Shown here: positions 8,813 to 16,126 of the stretch, piece by piece | Layout of the letters: every line of letters begins with the position of its first letter | Numbering within the stretch: position 1 is the first letter of the stretch | NCBI RefSeq assembly: GCF_017745215.1 | Contig: NZ_JAGHZV010000002.1 | Location: 62,001-126,000, forward strand | DNA from: Sphingomonas sp. | Lineage (GTDB): Bacteria; Pseudomonadota; Alphaproteobacteria; Sphingomonadales; Sphingomonadaceae | Direction of reading: 5' to 3' | Length of the DNA stretch: 64,000 nucleotides | Translations under genes and position numbers: made by a program | The notes under the pieces: generated by a model | Database searches by the model: none | What the model was told of the DNA's origin: nothing | The model's input: only the letters and a program-made list of their open reading frames with translations

Positions 8813-10315
8813 TCAGGCGTGACGCGGCAGCGTGATCGTCGCCACCAGCCCGCCGCCTTCGCGCGGCGCCAGTCGGATGTCGCCCCGCGCATCGCGGACG
8901 ATCGCGCGGGCCAGCGCCAGGCCCAGCCCGGTGCCCCCGGTCTCGCGGTTGCGCGAGGTCTCGAGCCGCGTGAACGGATCGAACACCGCCTCGTATTTCT
9001 CGGGCGGAATGCCCGGGCCGCGGTCGGCGACTTCGATCGCCACCAGCTGATCGCCCGGGACCAGCCGCACCTCGGCGCCGCCGCCGTATTTCACGGCGTT
9101 CTCGATCAGGTTGCGCACCGCCCGGCGCATCAGCGACGGGCGCAGCCGCATCGTCAGCCGCGGCGCTTCTTCGAACTCGACATTCGCCTCGAGGTCGCGA
9201 AAATCCTCGACCACCGCGTCGATCAGCGACGACAGGTCGACGTCGGTCGGCGGTTCGCTCGGGCGGCCCAGCCGGGCGAGCGACAGGATGTCGTCGAGCG
9301 TGCGGTTCATCTCGTCGATCGTGTCCGCCATCCGGTTGCGGTCCTCATCGTCCTCGACCGACTCGATCCGCACGCGCAGCGCCGCCAGCGGCGTGCGCAG
9401 GTCGTGGCCGATCGCGCCGAGCATCCGGTCCTTCTCGTCGAGCATCGCGTTCACGCGGAGGCCAAGCGCATTATACGCCGCGATCACCGCACGGACGTCG
9501 CCGGGCCCGCGCTCCTCGACCGGCTGGCCGCCGTCGCCCGGCGTGAACTGGCCCGCCGCCTGGGCGAGCTGGCGCAGCGGCCGCGAGATGCGCCGCCCCG
9601 CCCAGAGCACCGGCAGCAGCACGACGATGTAGAGGATCAGCGTCTGCGCGAGCAGCTGGAAGATCAGCACGCGCTCGGCGCGCGGCCAGGCGGCGCGGAG
9701 CATCAGCCAGCGGCCGTCCTGCAGCTGCGCGGCGACCTGCAGCTCGGCGCCGAAGCGGCGCAACCGGTCGGCGCGCAGCTGCGGCATCTTCTTGAGCATC
9801 GGCTCGTCGGGCGAGATCTCGCGGATGCTCGCGACGACCTGCTTGGCGGGAAAGCCCGCCTCGCGGAGGCCGTCGGCGATCTCCTGCTCGACGTCGGCGC
9901 GCCGCAGCGCCGTCGCGGCGATCGGATTGGTCGGCATGAGCTGGACGCGCATGCGCGGATCGAACAGCCCCGGACCTCGCGGACGCGGTCCACGGGCGCC
10001 ATCGCGCGAAGACGGCGGACCGGGGCGTGCCGCCGCGGGCGTATTGTCCGCGTCCGGCGGAGGGCTGCCCCAGAACGGCCGGTCGAAGCCGCCGCGCATG
10101 AACCCGCCGTCGGCCGGATCGCCGCCCTGCGCGAGCCGCTCCGAGGCGTCGACGAGCCGCGTCACCGTCGGCACGATCACCTGTGCCGAGCGCGCGGCGC
10201 GCCGTTCGTTGAGCAGCAGCGCGAAGTTGATCGCCTGCGCGACGAACAGCGCCGCCGCGACGAGCAGCGCGATCTGGCCGGGCAGGCTCTGCGGAGCGAG
10301 GCGGCGAAGCTTCAA
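8813..10315 (-). CDS. Sensor histidine kinase, EnvZ-like (HAMP, HisKA, HATPase)
   Basis: A 500-residue membrane sensor kinase that should phosphorylate the response regulator encoded just upstream. First membrane helix about residues 13-35; a periplasmic domain of about 180 residues with a Pro/Gly/Arg-rich insert (about 65-120); second helix about 217-239; HAMP about 240-292; H box GHDLRTPL with His304; N box RNLIENAVKYG (about 401-411); DRGPGIP and GGTGLGLAL glycine boxes. The start is read as TTG 10315 because GAGG lies at good spacing and TTGA overlaps the regulator stop by four bases; an alternative start would lie 42 bases upstream inside the regulator gene. Signal unknown. Confidence 0.85.
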   Translation of the reverse strand: MKLRRLAPQSLPGQIALLVAAALFVAQAINFALLLNERRAARSAQVIVPTVTRLVDASERLAQGGDPADGGFMRGGFDRPFWGSPPPDADNTPAAARPGPPSSRDGARGPRPRGPGLFDPRMRVQLMPTNPIAATALRRADVEQEIADGLREAGFPAKQVVASIREISPDEPMLKKMPQLRADRLRRFGAELQVAAQLQDGRWLMLRAAWPRAERVLIFQLLAQTLILYIVVLLPVLWAGRRISRPLRQLAQAAGQFTPGDGGQPVEERGPGDVRAVIAAYNALGLRVNAMLDEKDRMLGAIGHDLRTPLAALRVRIESVEDDEDRNRMADTIDEMNRTLDDILSLARLGRPSEPPTDVDLSSLIDAVVEDFRDLEANVEFEEAPRLTMRLRPSLMRRAVRNLIENAVKYGGGAEVRLVPGDQLVAIEVADRGPGIPPEKYEAVFDPFTRLETSRNRETGGTGLGLALARAIVRDARGDIRLAPREGGGLVATITLPRHA

Positions 10316-11034
10316 AGGCGAGTCACCTCGGTGGCGAGCGTATAGCCGCCGCCCCACACGGTCTTGATGATCGCCGGGTTCTTGGGATCCGGCTCGATCT
10401 TCTTGCGGAGCCGGCTGACCTGGTTATCGATCGCGCGGTCGAACGCGGCGGCCTCGCGGCCCTGAGTGAGGTCGAGCAGCTGGTCGCGGGTGAGCACCTG
10501 GCGCGGGCGCGTCACCAGCGCGTGGAGCAGGTTGTACTCGCCGGTCGAGAGCGGGAGCGAGACGCCGTCACGGTCGACCAGCGCGCGCTCGCCGGTCTTG
10601 AGCACCCAGCCGGAGAAGGCGAAGCTGCCGCTCTCGGGCGCGTGCTGGCGCGAGCCGCCGCCCGCCGACATGCGGCGCAGCACCACCTTGATCCGCGCGG
10701 CGAGCTCGCGCGGGCTGAACGGCTTCACGACATAATCGTCGGCGCCCATCTCGAGCCCGACGATCCGGTCGGTCTCCTCGCTGCGCGCGGTGAGCAGGAT
10801 GACCGGCGTCTCGCTGGTCTCGCGGATGTGGCGGCAGAGGCTGAGCCCGTCCTCGCCGGGCATCATGATGTCGAGCACCACCAGGTCGATCGCATAGGCG
10901 GTGAGGCGCGCGCGGGCGCCCTCGGCGTCGCCGGCCTGAGTCACGCGAAAGCCCTGGCGCGTCAGATATTGGGCCAGCGGCTCGCGGATCGAGCGCTCGT
11001 CGTCGACGAGCAGGAGGTGGGGGGTATCGGACAT
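10312..11034 (-). CDS. OmpR-family response regulator
   Basis: A 240-residue DNA-binding response regulator. The receiver has the acidic pair Asp11/Asp12, phospho-acceptor Asp55 in VVLDIMMPG, Thr82 in LLTARS and Lys104 in YVVKPFSPREL. The C-terminal half is a winged-helix Trans_reg_C domain ending in RKKIEPDPKNPAIIKTVWGGGYTL-type sequence, which binds direct repeats near promoters. ATG 11034 is chosen because the receiver begins immediately after it; the upstream extension is not domain-like. It overlaps the kinase gene by four bases and follows the EF-hand gene by 81 bases on the same strand. Confidence 0.88.
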   Translation of the reverse strand: MSDTPHLLLVDDERSIREPLAQYLTRQGFRVTQAGDAEGARARLTAYAIDLVVLDIMMPGEDGLSLCRHIRETSETPVILLTARSEETDRIVGLEMGADDYVVKPFSPRELAARIKVVLRRMSAGGGSRQHAPESGSFAFSGWVLKTGERALVDRDGVSLPLSTGEYNLLHALVTRPRQVLTRDQLLDLTQGREAAAFDRAIDNQVSRLRKKIEPDPKNPAIIKTVWGGGYTLATEVTRL

Positions 11035-11115
11035 GGGGGACAAGGGTAGCGATTTGATCAGCTTAAGGAAGTGCCGGGCGGCTGAGGAGGCCAAGCCGCC
11101 CGGCATTCCAGCCGG

Positions 11116-11688
11116 CTATTGGTTGGGGGAGCCGGCCGGAGGGGGAGGGGGACCATCCTCGTCGCCCGGCGGCGGCGGCGGGGGCGGTCCATGGCGTCGG
11201 CCGCCGAAGCCCCCAGGACCGCCAGGTCCGCCGGGGCCGCGCATGGCCATCATATTCTCGCGGACGAGGTCGCGCTCGGCCTTGTCCACCTTGCCGTCGC
11301 CGTTGCGGTCGACGAAGTCGAAGAGCTTGAGGGCACGGGCCTCCATCGCGTCGAGCGTGACGTCGCCGTCGCGCATCCCGCGATCGCCCACGGCGGCCCT
11401 TACGCGCTCGGCGCGCATCGCCTGGAACGCCGCCTGGCGCTCCTCGGGCGAGATCTTGCCGTCGTGGTTGGTGTCCATCTTCGCGAAGCGGCGCGCGACG
11501 TCGGCGAGCAGTTCGTCCCGGGTGACGACGCCGTCCTTGTTGGCGTCAGCGCGCAGCAGCGGGTCGCGCATCATATGGCCGGGACCGCCCGGCGGCGGCG
11601 GGCCGTCCTCGGGCGCCGTCTGCGCGAAGGCGATGCCTCCGGCGAGCAGCGTGGCCGCGAGCGCGGCGGACAGGATCGTCTTCCTCAT
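11116..11688 (-). CDS. Exported EF-hand calcium-binding protein
   Basis: A 190-residue protein with a signal peptide (MRKTILSAALAATLLAGGIA, cleaved near FAQ) that probably resides in the periplasm. Three clear EF-hand loops are visible: DANKDGVVTRDE, DTNHDGKISPEE and DRNGDGKVDKAE; a degenerate fourth (DGDVTLDAMEA) lies before the last. The C-terminus is Gly/Pro-rich, including a run of seven prolines. EF-hand loops bind Ca2+ through Asp/Asn/Glu side chains. It is encoded just upstream of the two-component pair on the same strand, so it may feed calcium information to the sensor or be its target; this is inference. ATG 11688 begins the signal peptide. Confidence 0.8.
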   Translation of the reverse strand: MRKTILSAALAATLLAGGIAFAQTAPEDGPPPPGGPGHMMRDPLLRADANKDGVVTRDELLADVARRFAKMDTNHDGKISPEERQAAFQAMRAERVRAAVGDRGMRDGDVTLDAMEARALKLFDFVDRNGDGKVDKAERDLVRENMMAMRGPGGPGGPGGFGGRRHGPPPPPPPGDEDGPPPPPAGSPNQ

Positions 11689-11820
11689 GGGCTTCCAGGC
11701 TCCCTGGTGCGGCGGACCAGGGCCTGGCCCGCCGCTGGAAGCCTTCTGCACCCGCGCTGTCGCAGGCGTGTGTCATCGTTCCGGCGACTATGTCGCAATT
11801 TGTCGCAGGCGGAACGGACT

Positions 11821-13050
11821 TCAGCCGGCGGGCTGCGCCTCCGCCTCGACCGCGTGGACGCGCGGTACGACCTTGAGCGCGACCAGCAGCAGGGCGACGA
11901 ACACCAGCACCGCCGCCAGCGCGAAGTTGCCGCCGGTGAAGCCATGTTCCGCGCCGCCGGCGAGCGCCTGGCCCATCGCCAGCGGCGAGAGGATCCAGGC
12001 GATGCTCGACAGGCTCTGCATGCCGCCCATCAGCGCGCCCTGGTGCGACGCGTCGGTGAGCTTGGAGAGCAGCGCGTTCATCGACGGGAAGACCAGTCCC
12101 TGGAGCGCGGCGAGGACGATGATCGTGAAGATCATCCAAGTCTCGCGCGCGAAGACATAGGCGAGGAAGGCGAGCCCGCCCGCGAGCATGCCGATCACCA
12201 CGGTGCGCTCCTCGCCCCAGCGCTTGATCGCGCGGCCGGTGACGAGCATCTGCGCCAGCGCCATCGCCGCGCCCGAGGCCGCGAGCGACCCGGCGATCAT
12301 CCGCTCGTCCCAATGGAGCGCGATCTCGGCCCAATAGGCCCAGGTGGCGGGATAGACCATGTGCGCGAACTGCCAGAGGAACGCCGCGGCGAGCAGCCAC
12401 TTCGCCTGGCCGGCGTGGCGCAACGGCTCGAACGCGCCGAAGAGGTTGGCCTTGCGCCACTCGAACGGGCGGCGCGTCTCTGCCTTCATCGTCTCGGGCA
12501 GCAGGAAGAAGATCCACGCCGCGTTGAGCAGCGCGAGCGCTGCCGCCGCTGCGAAGGGCGCGCGCGGGCCGAGGAAGGAAAGCAGCCCGCCCAGCGCCGG
12601 CCCGAGCACGAAGCCTACCCCGAACGCCGCGCCCATCAGCCCGAAGACCTCGCCGCGTTTCTCGGGCGGGGTCACGTCGGCCAGCACGGCGTTGGCCGGG
12701 CCGTAGGTCGCGCCGGCGATCCCGGCGATCACGCGGCCGACGAACAGCCAGGCGATCGTCGGCGCGGCGGCCTGGAAGGCATAGTCGGCGGCGAAGGCGA
12801 GCATCGAGAAGAGCAGCACCGGCCGCCGCCCGACGCTGTCGCCCAGGCTGCCGAGCACCGGCGCCGCGACGAACTGCGCGAGCGAGAAGGCGGTTAGCAT
12901 ATAGGTGCCCATCCGGGTGACGTCGGGCAGGCTCTCGTGCGTCAGCGTCTGGATCAGCTTGGGGAGCACCGGCAGCACGATGCCGAAGCCGATCGAATCG
13001 ATCAGCACCGCGGCGAGCACGATCGGGACGGCGCGATGGTGGAATTTCAT
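11821..13050 (-). CDS. MFS transporter, TetA-type (TCR/Tet family)
   Basis: A 409-residue, 12-helix inner-membrane proton antiporter of the major facilitator superfamily. The drug:H+ antiporter start (IDSIGFGIVLPVLPKLI, residues about 17-33), motif A GSLGDSVGRRPVLL (about 68-81), and the GRVIAGIAGATYGPANAVLAD segment match the TetA/TCR group. Family members export tetracyclines and other compounds; the real substrate here is unknown and most chromosomal homologues are not tetracycline resistance genes. The region upstream carries a 19-base direct repeat. The EF-hand gene follows after 132 bases on the same strand. Confidence 0.82.
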   Translation of the reverse strand: MKFHHRAVPIVLAAVLIDSIGFGIVLPVLPKLIQTLTHESLPDVTRMGTYMLTAFSLAQFVAAPVLGSLGDSVGRRPVLLFSMLAFAADYAFQAAAPTIAWLFVGRVIAGIAGATYGPANAVLADVTPPEKRGEVFGLMGAAFGVGFVLGPALGGLLSFLGPRAPFAAAAALALLNAAWIFFLLPETMKAETRRPFEWRKANLFGAFEPLRHAGQAKWLLAAAFLWQFAHMVYPATWAYWAEIALHWDERMIAGSLAASGAAMALAQMLVTGRAIKRWGEERTVVIGMLAGGLAFLAYVFARETWMIFTIIVLAALQGLVFPSMNALLSKLTDASHQGALMGGMQSLSSIAWILSPLAMGQALAGGAEHGFTGGNFALAAVLVFVALLLVALKVVPRVHAVEAEAQPAG

Positions 13051-13070
13051 GCGCCCGCCACCTGCGAAGA

Positions 13071-13131
13071 GTCACAAGAGTCACGACCCTTCGCGCGCGC
13101 GCGACCCCAAACGTCACAAGAGTCACGACCC
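13071..13131. repeat. Pair of 19-base direct repeats (GTCACAAGAGTCACGACCC), candidate operator
   Basis: GTCACAAGAGTCACGACCC occurs at 13071-13089 and again at 13113-13131, a 42-base period or four helical turns. Each copy itself contains two GTCAC half-sites nine bases apart, and another GTCAC lies at 13138. The site is 20-80 bases upstream of the MFS transporter start, where a regulator would act, and about 215-275 bases upstream of the divergent acyl-CoA dehydrogenase. Function is inferred from arrangement only. Confidence 0.45.
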
Positions 13132-13197
13132 GTCGCCGTCACGCGGCTGCACCCACATCTCTCCAGGACTTGCCCAGTCATCGCACCCCCTTGCGGC

Positions 13198-13212
13198 GAA
13201 TCGGAACGATTC
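13198..13212. promoter_or_regulatory. 15-base inverted repeat GAATCGGAACGATTC
   Basis: A perfect dyad with six-base arms (GAATCG/CGATTC) and a three-base centre, in the 295-base divergent region between the MFS pump and the first acyl-CoA dehydrogenase. Fatty-acid degradation genes are often controlled by TetR- or FadR-type repressors that bind dyads of this size, but no regulator gene lies nearby. The rest of this gap, apart from the direct repeats at 13071-13131, shows nothing that I can assign. Confidence 0.3.
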
Positions 13213-13345
13213 GGGAACATTGCACGCGGATGCAGATTAGGACAGCCCCTTTCCGTCCATTTCCACAGTACCCATCCCGCTTGACGCGCGACGCGCCATA
13301 CCGCAGTTTCGAATCCAATCAGAACAGATGCACGCAGGAGAGGCC

Positions 13346-14569
13346 ATGGCCACCGCACCCGAGATCGACGCCCCCAAGGAGACGCTCGACGCCTTCCGGA
13401 CCGAGGTCCGCGCCTGGCTCGTCGCCAATTTCCCGCCGTCGCTCAAGGGCAAGGACGACCCGATGTCCGCGGTCGAGGCGCCCAAGCCGCTCAGCGACGA
13501 GGAACAGGCCTGGAAAGCGGCGATGGGCGCGAAGGGCTGGGGCGTGCCGAGCTGGCCCAGGGAGTATGGCGGCGGCGGGCTCAATCGCGCGGAAGTGCGC
13601 GTGCTGCAGGAGGAGATGGCGCGCGCCGGCGCCTGGAACCCGATCGGCGGGATGGGCGTGATGATGTTCGGCCCGACGCTGCTCGAATATGGCAGCGAGG
13701 AACAGAAGCGCGAGCACATCCCCGCGATCGCCCGCGGCGAGGTTCGCTGGTGCCAGGGCTATTCGGAGCCGGGCGCGGGATCGGACCTCGCGAGCCTCCA
13801 GACCTTCGCCGAGGACCATGGGGATCATTACATCGTCAACGGCCAGAAGACCTGGACCAGCGGCGGTCAATGGGCCGACAAATGCTTCGCGCTGGTGCGT
13901 ACCGACAAGACGAAGAAGCATGAAGGCATCACCTTCGTGCTGATCGACATGGACACGCCCGGCGTCGAAGTGAAGCCGATCCGGCTGATCTCGGGCAGCT
14001 CGCCCTTCTGCGAGACCTTCTTCACCGACGTGAAGGTGCCCAAGGCCAATCGCGTGGGCGCCGAGGGGCAGGGCTGGACGATCGGCAAGCGGCTGCTCCA
14101 GCACGAGCGCAACAGCCTCTCGGGCGGCGGCTCGGCGGCGGGGCGGCTGTTCGCGGCGGGCAAGCCGGTGTCGGAGATCGCCAAGGCCTATGTCGGCGTC
14201 GACGCGGAGGGGCGGATCGCCGATGCCGACCTGCGCACGCGGATCATCCGCCACGACATGGACATTCGCGCCTTCATGCTGACGCTGCGCCGCGCGGCCG
14301 CGGAGGCCAGGTCGAACCAGGGGCCCTCGGCGGCGACGTCGATCATGAAGAACGTCGGCTCGCGGATCATCCAGGAGCGCTCCGAGCTGATCCTCGAGAT
14401 CCGCGGCATGGCCGGGCTAGGCTGGGAAGGCGAGGGCTTCAGCGAAGCCGAGCTCGCCGACACGCGCGCCTGGCTCTTCGGCAAGGCCGTGACGATCTAC
14501 GGCGGATCGAGCGAGATCCAGAACAATGTGATCGCCAAGCGCATCCTGGGGATGCTGGATCACCAATAG
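13346..14569 (+). CDS. Acyl-CoA dehydrogenase family protein (larger of a tandem pair)
   Basis: A 407-residue flavoprotein of the acyl-CoA dehydrogenase superfamily, which introduces a trans-2 double bond into acyl-CoA and passes electrons to electron-transfer flavoprotein. Visible family segments are QGYSEPGAGSDLASL (flavin contact, about residues 134-148), NGQKTWTSGGQWAD and the C-terminal YGGSSEIQNNVIAKRILGM. At the place where medium-chain enzymes carry the catalytic Glu (YEGTSQIQ) this protein has Gly. ATG 13346 is chosen because AGGAG lies at 13336-13340; an in-frame ATG at 13328 precedes that site. A smaller dehydrogenase follows 112 bases downstream, a layout seen for heteromeric dehydrogenases of steroid side-chain degradation. 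Confidence 0.85.
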   Translation: MATAPEIDAPKETLDAFRTEVRAWLVANFPPSLKGKDDPMSAVEAPKPLSDEEQAWKAAMGAKGWGVPSWPREYGGGGLNRAEVRVLQEEMARAGAWNPIGGMGVMMFGPTLLEYGSEEQKREHIPAIARGEVRWCQGYSEPGAGSDLASLQTFAEDHGDHYIVNGQKTWTSGGQWADKCFALVRTDKTKKHEGITFVLIDMDTPGVEVKPIRLISGSSPFCETFFTDVKVPKANRVGAEGQGWTIGKRLLQHERNSLSGGGSAAGRLFAAGKPVSEIAKAYVGVDAEGRIADADLRTRIIRHDMDIRAFMLTLRRAAAEARSNQGPSAATSIMKNVGSRIIQERSELILEIRGMAGLGWEGEGFSEAELADTRAWLFGKAVTIYGGSSEIQNNVIAKRILGMLDHQ

Positions 14570-14590
14570 CCGACCCCAATAGCCAGGCGC

Positions 14591-14669
14591 CACCCCGGCG
14601 AAAGCCGGGGCCCAGGGCCACAAGCGGCGTCGCCCGGGACTCTGGATCCCGGCTTTCGCCGGGATGACG
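14591..14669. repeat. Dispersed extragenic palindrome, copy B
   Basis: Arms beginning CACCCCGGCGAAAGCCGGGG and ending TTTCGCCGGGATGACG with a loop of about 24 bases; the left arm has diverged at several positions. It sits inside the presumed operon between the two acyl-CoA dehydrogenase genes. The ATG inside its right arm (14664) is in frame with the second gene but is very unlikely to be its start. Confidence 0.9.
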
Positions 14670-14681
14670 AAAGACAGAAGA

Positions 14682-15755
14682 ATGGCAGTCCTCACCGAAG
14701 AACAGACGATGCTGCGCGACATGGCGCGCGAATGGGCGGACCATGAATCTCCGGTCACCGCCTTCCGGCGCATGCGCGACGCGGGCGCCGCCGCGGGCTA
14801 TGACGCCGACAGCTGGCAGGCGCAGGCCGCGCTCGGCTGGGCGGGGATCCTCGTCCCCGAGACGCATGGCGGCGCGGGGCTCGACTTCCAGTCGCTCGGC
14901 GTCGTGCTCGAGCAGCTCGGCCGGACGCTGACCGCGACGCCGCTCGCCGCCAGCTCGCTCGCCGCGAGCGCGATCCTGATGGGCGGCTCCGAGGCGCAGC
15001 AGGCCGAATGGCTCCCCAGGATCGCGAGCGGCGAGCTGGTCGCGACGCTGGCGATCGACGAAGGCTCGCGCTTCGCCCCCGACAATATCGCCACCGCCGT
15101 CACGGGCACCCGCGTCACCGGCACCAAGGCGTTCGTCGCCGAGGGCGACAGCGCCGGGCTGTTCGTGGTGGCGACCACCGACGGGCTCTGGCTGGTGGCC
15201 GCGGGCGACGGCGTGACCGTCTCGCAGCGCCACCTCGCCGATGCGCGCAGCCACGCGCAAGTCAGCTTCGAGGGCGCGGCGGGCGAGAAGCTGGGCGCGG
15301 GCCCCGCCGACCTGCTCACGCGCATCACCGATCGCGCCGCGGCGCTGGCCGGCGCCGAGATGCTCGGCATGGCGGAAGCGGCGTTTGCGCAGACCAACGA
15401 CTATCTCAAGACGCGCGTCCAGTTCGGCCAGCTGCTCGCGAGCTTCCAGGCACTCCAGCACCGCATGGCGAAGATGCTCACCGAGCTCGAGCTGATGCGC
15501 TCGGCGGTGGAAGGCGCGTTCGAGGCGATCGATGCGGGGCGGCCCGACGCCAGCGTCGCGGCGAGCCTCGCCAAGGCCGTGGCGGGCGAGACGCTCAAGC
15601 TCGTCTCGGGCGAGATGGTCCAGCTCCACGGCGGCATCGGCATGACCGACGAGCATGACGCGGGCTTCTACCTCAAGCGCGCGCGTGTGCTCGAGACGCT
15701 GTGGGGCAGTGCCGCCTGGCACCGCGAGCGTTTCGCGCGGTTGAGCGGCTATTGA
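14682..15755 (+). CDS. Acyl-CoA dehydrogenase family protein (smaller of a tandem pair)
   Basis: A 357-residue acyl-CoA dehydrogenase relative, shorter than the usual 380-400. It keeps the helical N-domain (LTEEQTMLRDMAREWADHE), the YDADSWQAQAALGWAGILVPETHGG segment in pieces, and a C-terminal flavin-contact region MVQLHGGIGMTDEHDAGFYL (about residues 315-334). The central beta domain lacks the clear WxTS flavin motif of the larger partner. Together the two may form a mixed alpha/beta tetramer; this is inferred from adjacency and size. The ATG at 14682 is taken because the in-frame ATG at 14664 belongs to the palindrome. Confidence 0.8.
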   Translation: MAVLTEEQTMLRDMAREWADHESPVTAFRRMRDAGAAAGYDADSWQAQAALGWAGILVPETHGGAGLDFQSLGVVLEQLGRTLTATPLAASSLAASAILMGGSEAQQAEWLPRIASGELVATLAIDEGSRFAPDNIATAVTGTRVTGTKAFVAEGDSAGLFVVATTDGLWLVAAGDGVTVSQRHLADARSHAQVSFEGAAGEKLGAGPADLLTRITDRAAALAGAEMLGMAEAAFAQTNDYLKTRVQFGQLLASFQALQHRMAKMLTELELMRSAVEGAFEAIDAGRPDASVAASLAKAVAGETLKLVSGEMVQLHGGIGMTDEHDAGFYLKRARVLETLWGSAAWHRERFARLSGY

Positions 15756-15784
15756 GGCGACCCGCCTAACTCCAGGACCAAACA

Positions 15785-15866
15785 CCGTCATCCCGGCGAA
15801 AGCCGGGACCCAGGGCCACGGGCAATGACTTTGCTGCCCTGGGTCCCGGTTTTCGCCGGGATGACG
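15785..15866. repeat. Dispersed extragenic palindrome, copy C
   Basis: Arms beginning CCGTCATCCCGGCGAAAGCC and ending TTTTCGCCGGGATGACG around a loop of about 20 bases. It occupies the first part of the 371-base gap between the second dehydrogenase and the TonB-dependent receptor, and could end the dehydrogenase transcript. Confidence 0.92.
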
Positions 15867-15927
15867 AATTATGGGGTTACGCGCGAAAGCGAACAAATAC
15901 CGCAATGCAGCACCAAATCGGTTCGAT

Positions 15928-15945
15928 GATGGTAGCGCTACCATC
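15928..15945. promoter_or_regulatory. Perfect palindrome GATGGTAGCGCTACCATC, LacI-type operator
   Basis: An 18-base perfect palindrome with the central GGTAGCGCTACC typical of operators for LacI/GalR-family repressors, including those that control TonB-dependent receptors for sugars in Caulobacter, Xanthomonas and sphingomonads. It lies about 180 bases upstream of the receptor start at 16127 in an otherwise empty gap. The cognate repressor is not in this window. The sequence is seen directly; the family assignment is from known operator consensus. Confidence 0.7.
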
Positions 15946-16043
15946 GACAATGGACCTGTTTCGAAAATCGCGTCTGGCCGCCGCGGTCCTATGACTTTTG
16001 CGCAACACCCGCAGCTTTCCTCGTGGTTTCCTGCGCCTTCTGC

Positions 16044-16072
16044 TTGACGGGCGCCCGGGAATTTGAGTTATT
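16044..16072 (+). promoter_or_regulatory. Possible promoter of the TonB-dependent receptor gene
   Basis: TTGACG at 16044-16049 is followed after 17 bases by GTTATT at 16067-16072. The -35 hexamer matches the alphaproteobacterial housekeeping consensus and the -10 is weak. It lies about 100 bases downstream of the LacI-type palindrome and about 55 bases before the chosen start, a workable distance. Confidence 0.3.
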
Positions 16073-16126
16073 CGAGGATAGGGTATGGAACCGACAAGCG
16101 TTCCAGCCATGGTGGGAGACGGATGG

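Noticed and set aside
11821..13050. Tetracycline resistance gene
   Set aside because: TetA-like chromosomal MFS pumps are common, no TetR regulator is adjacent, and resistance cannot be inferred from family membership.
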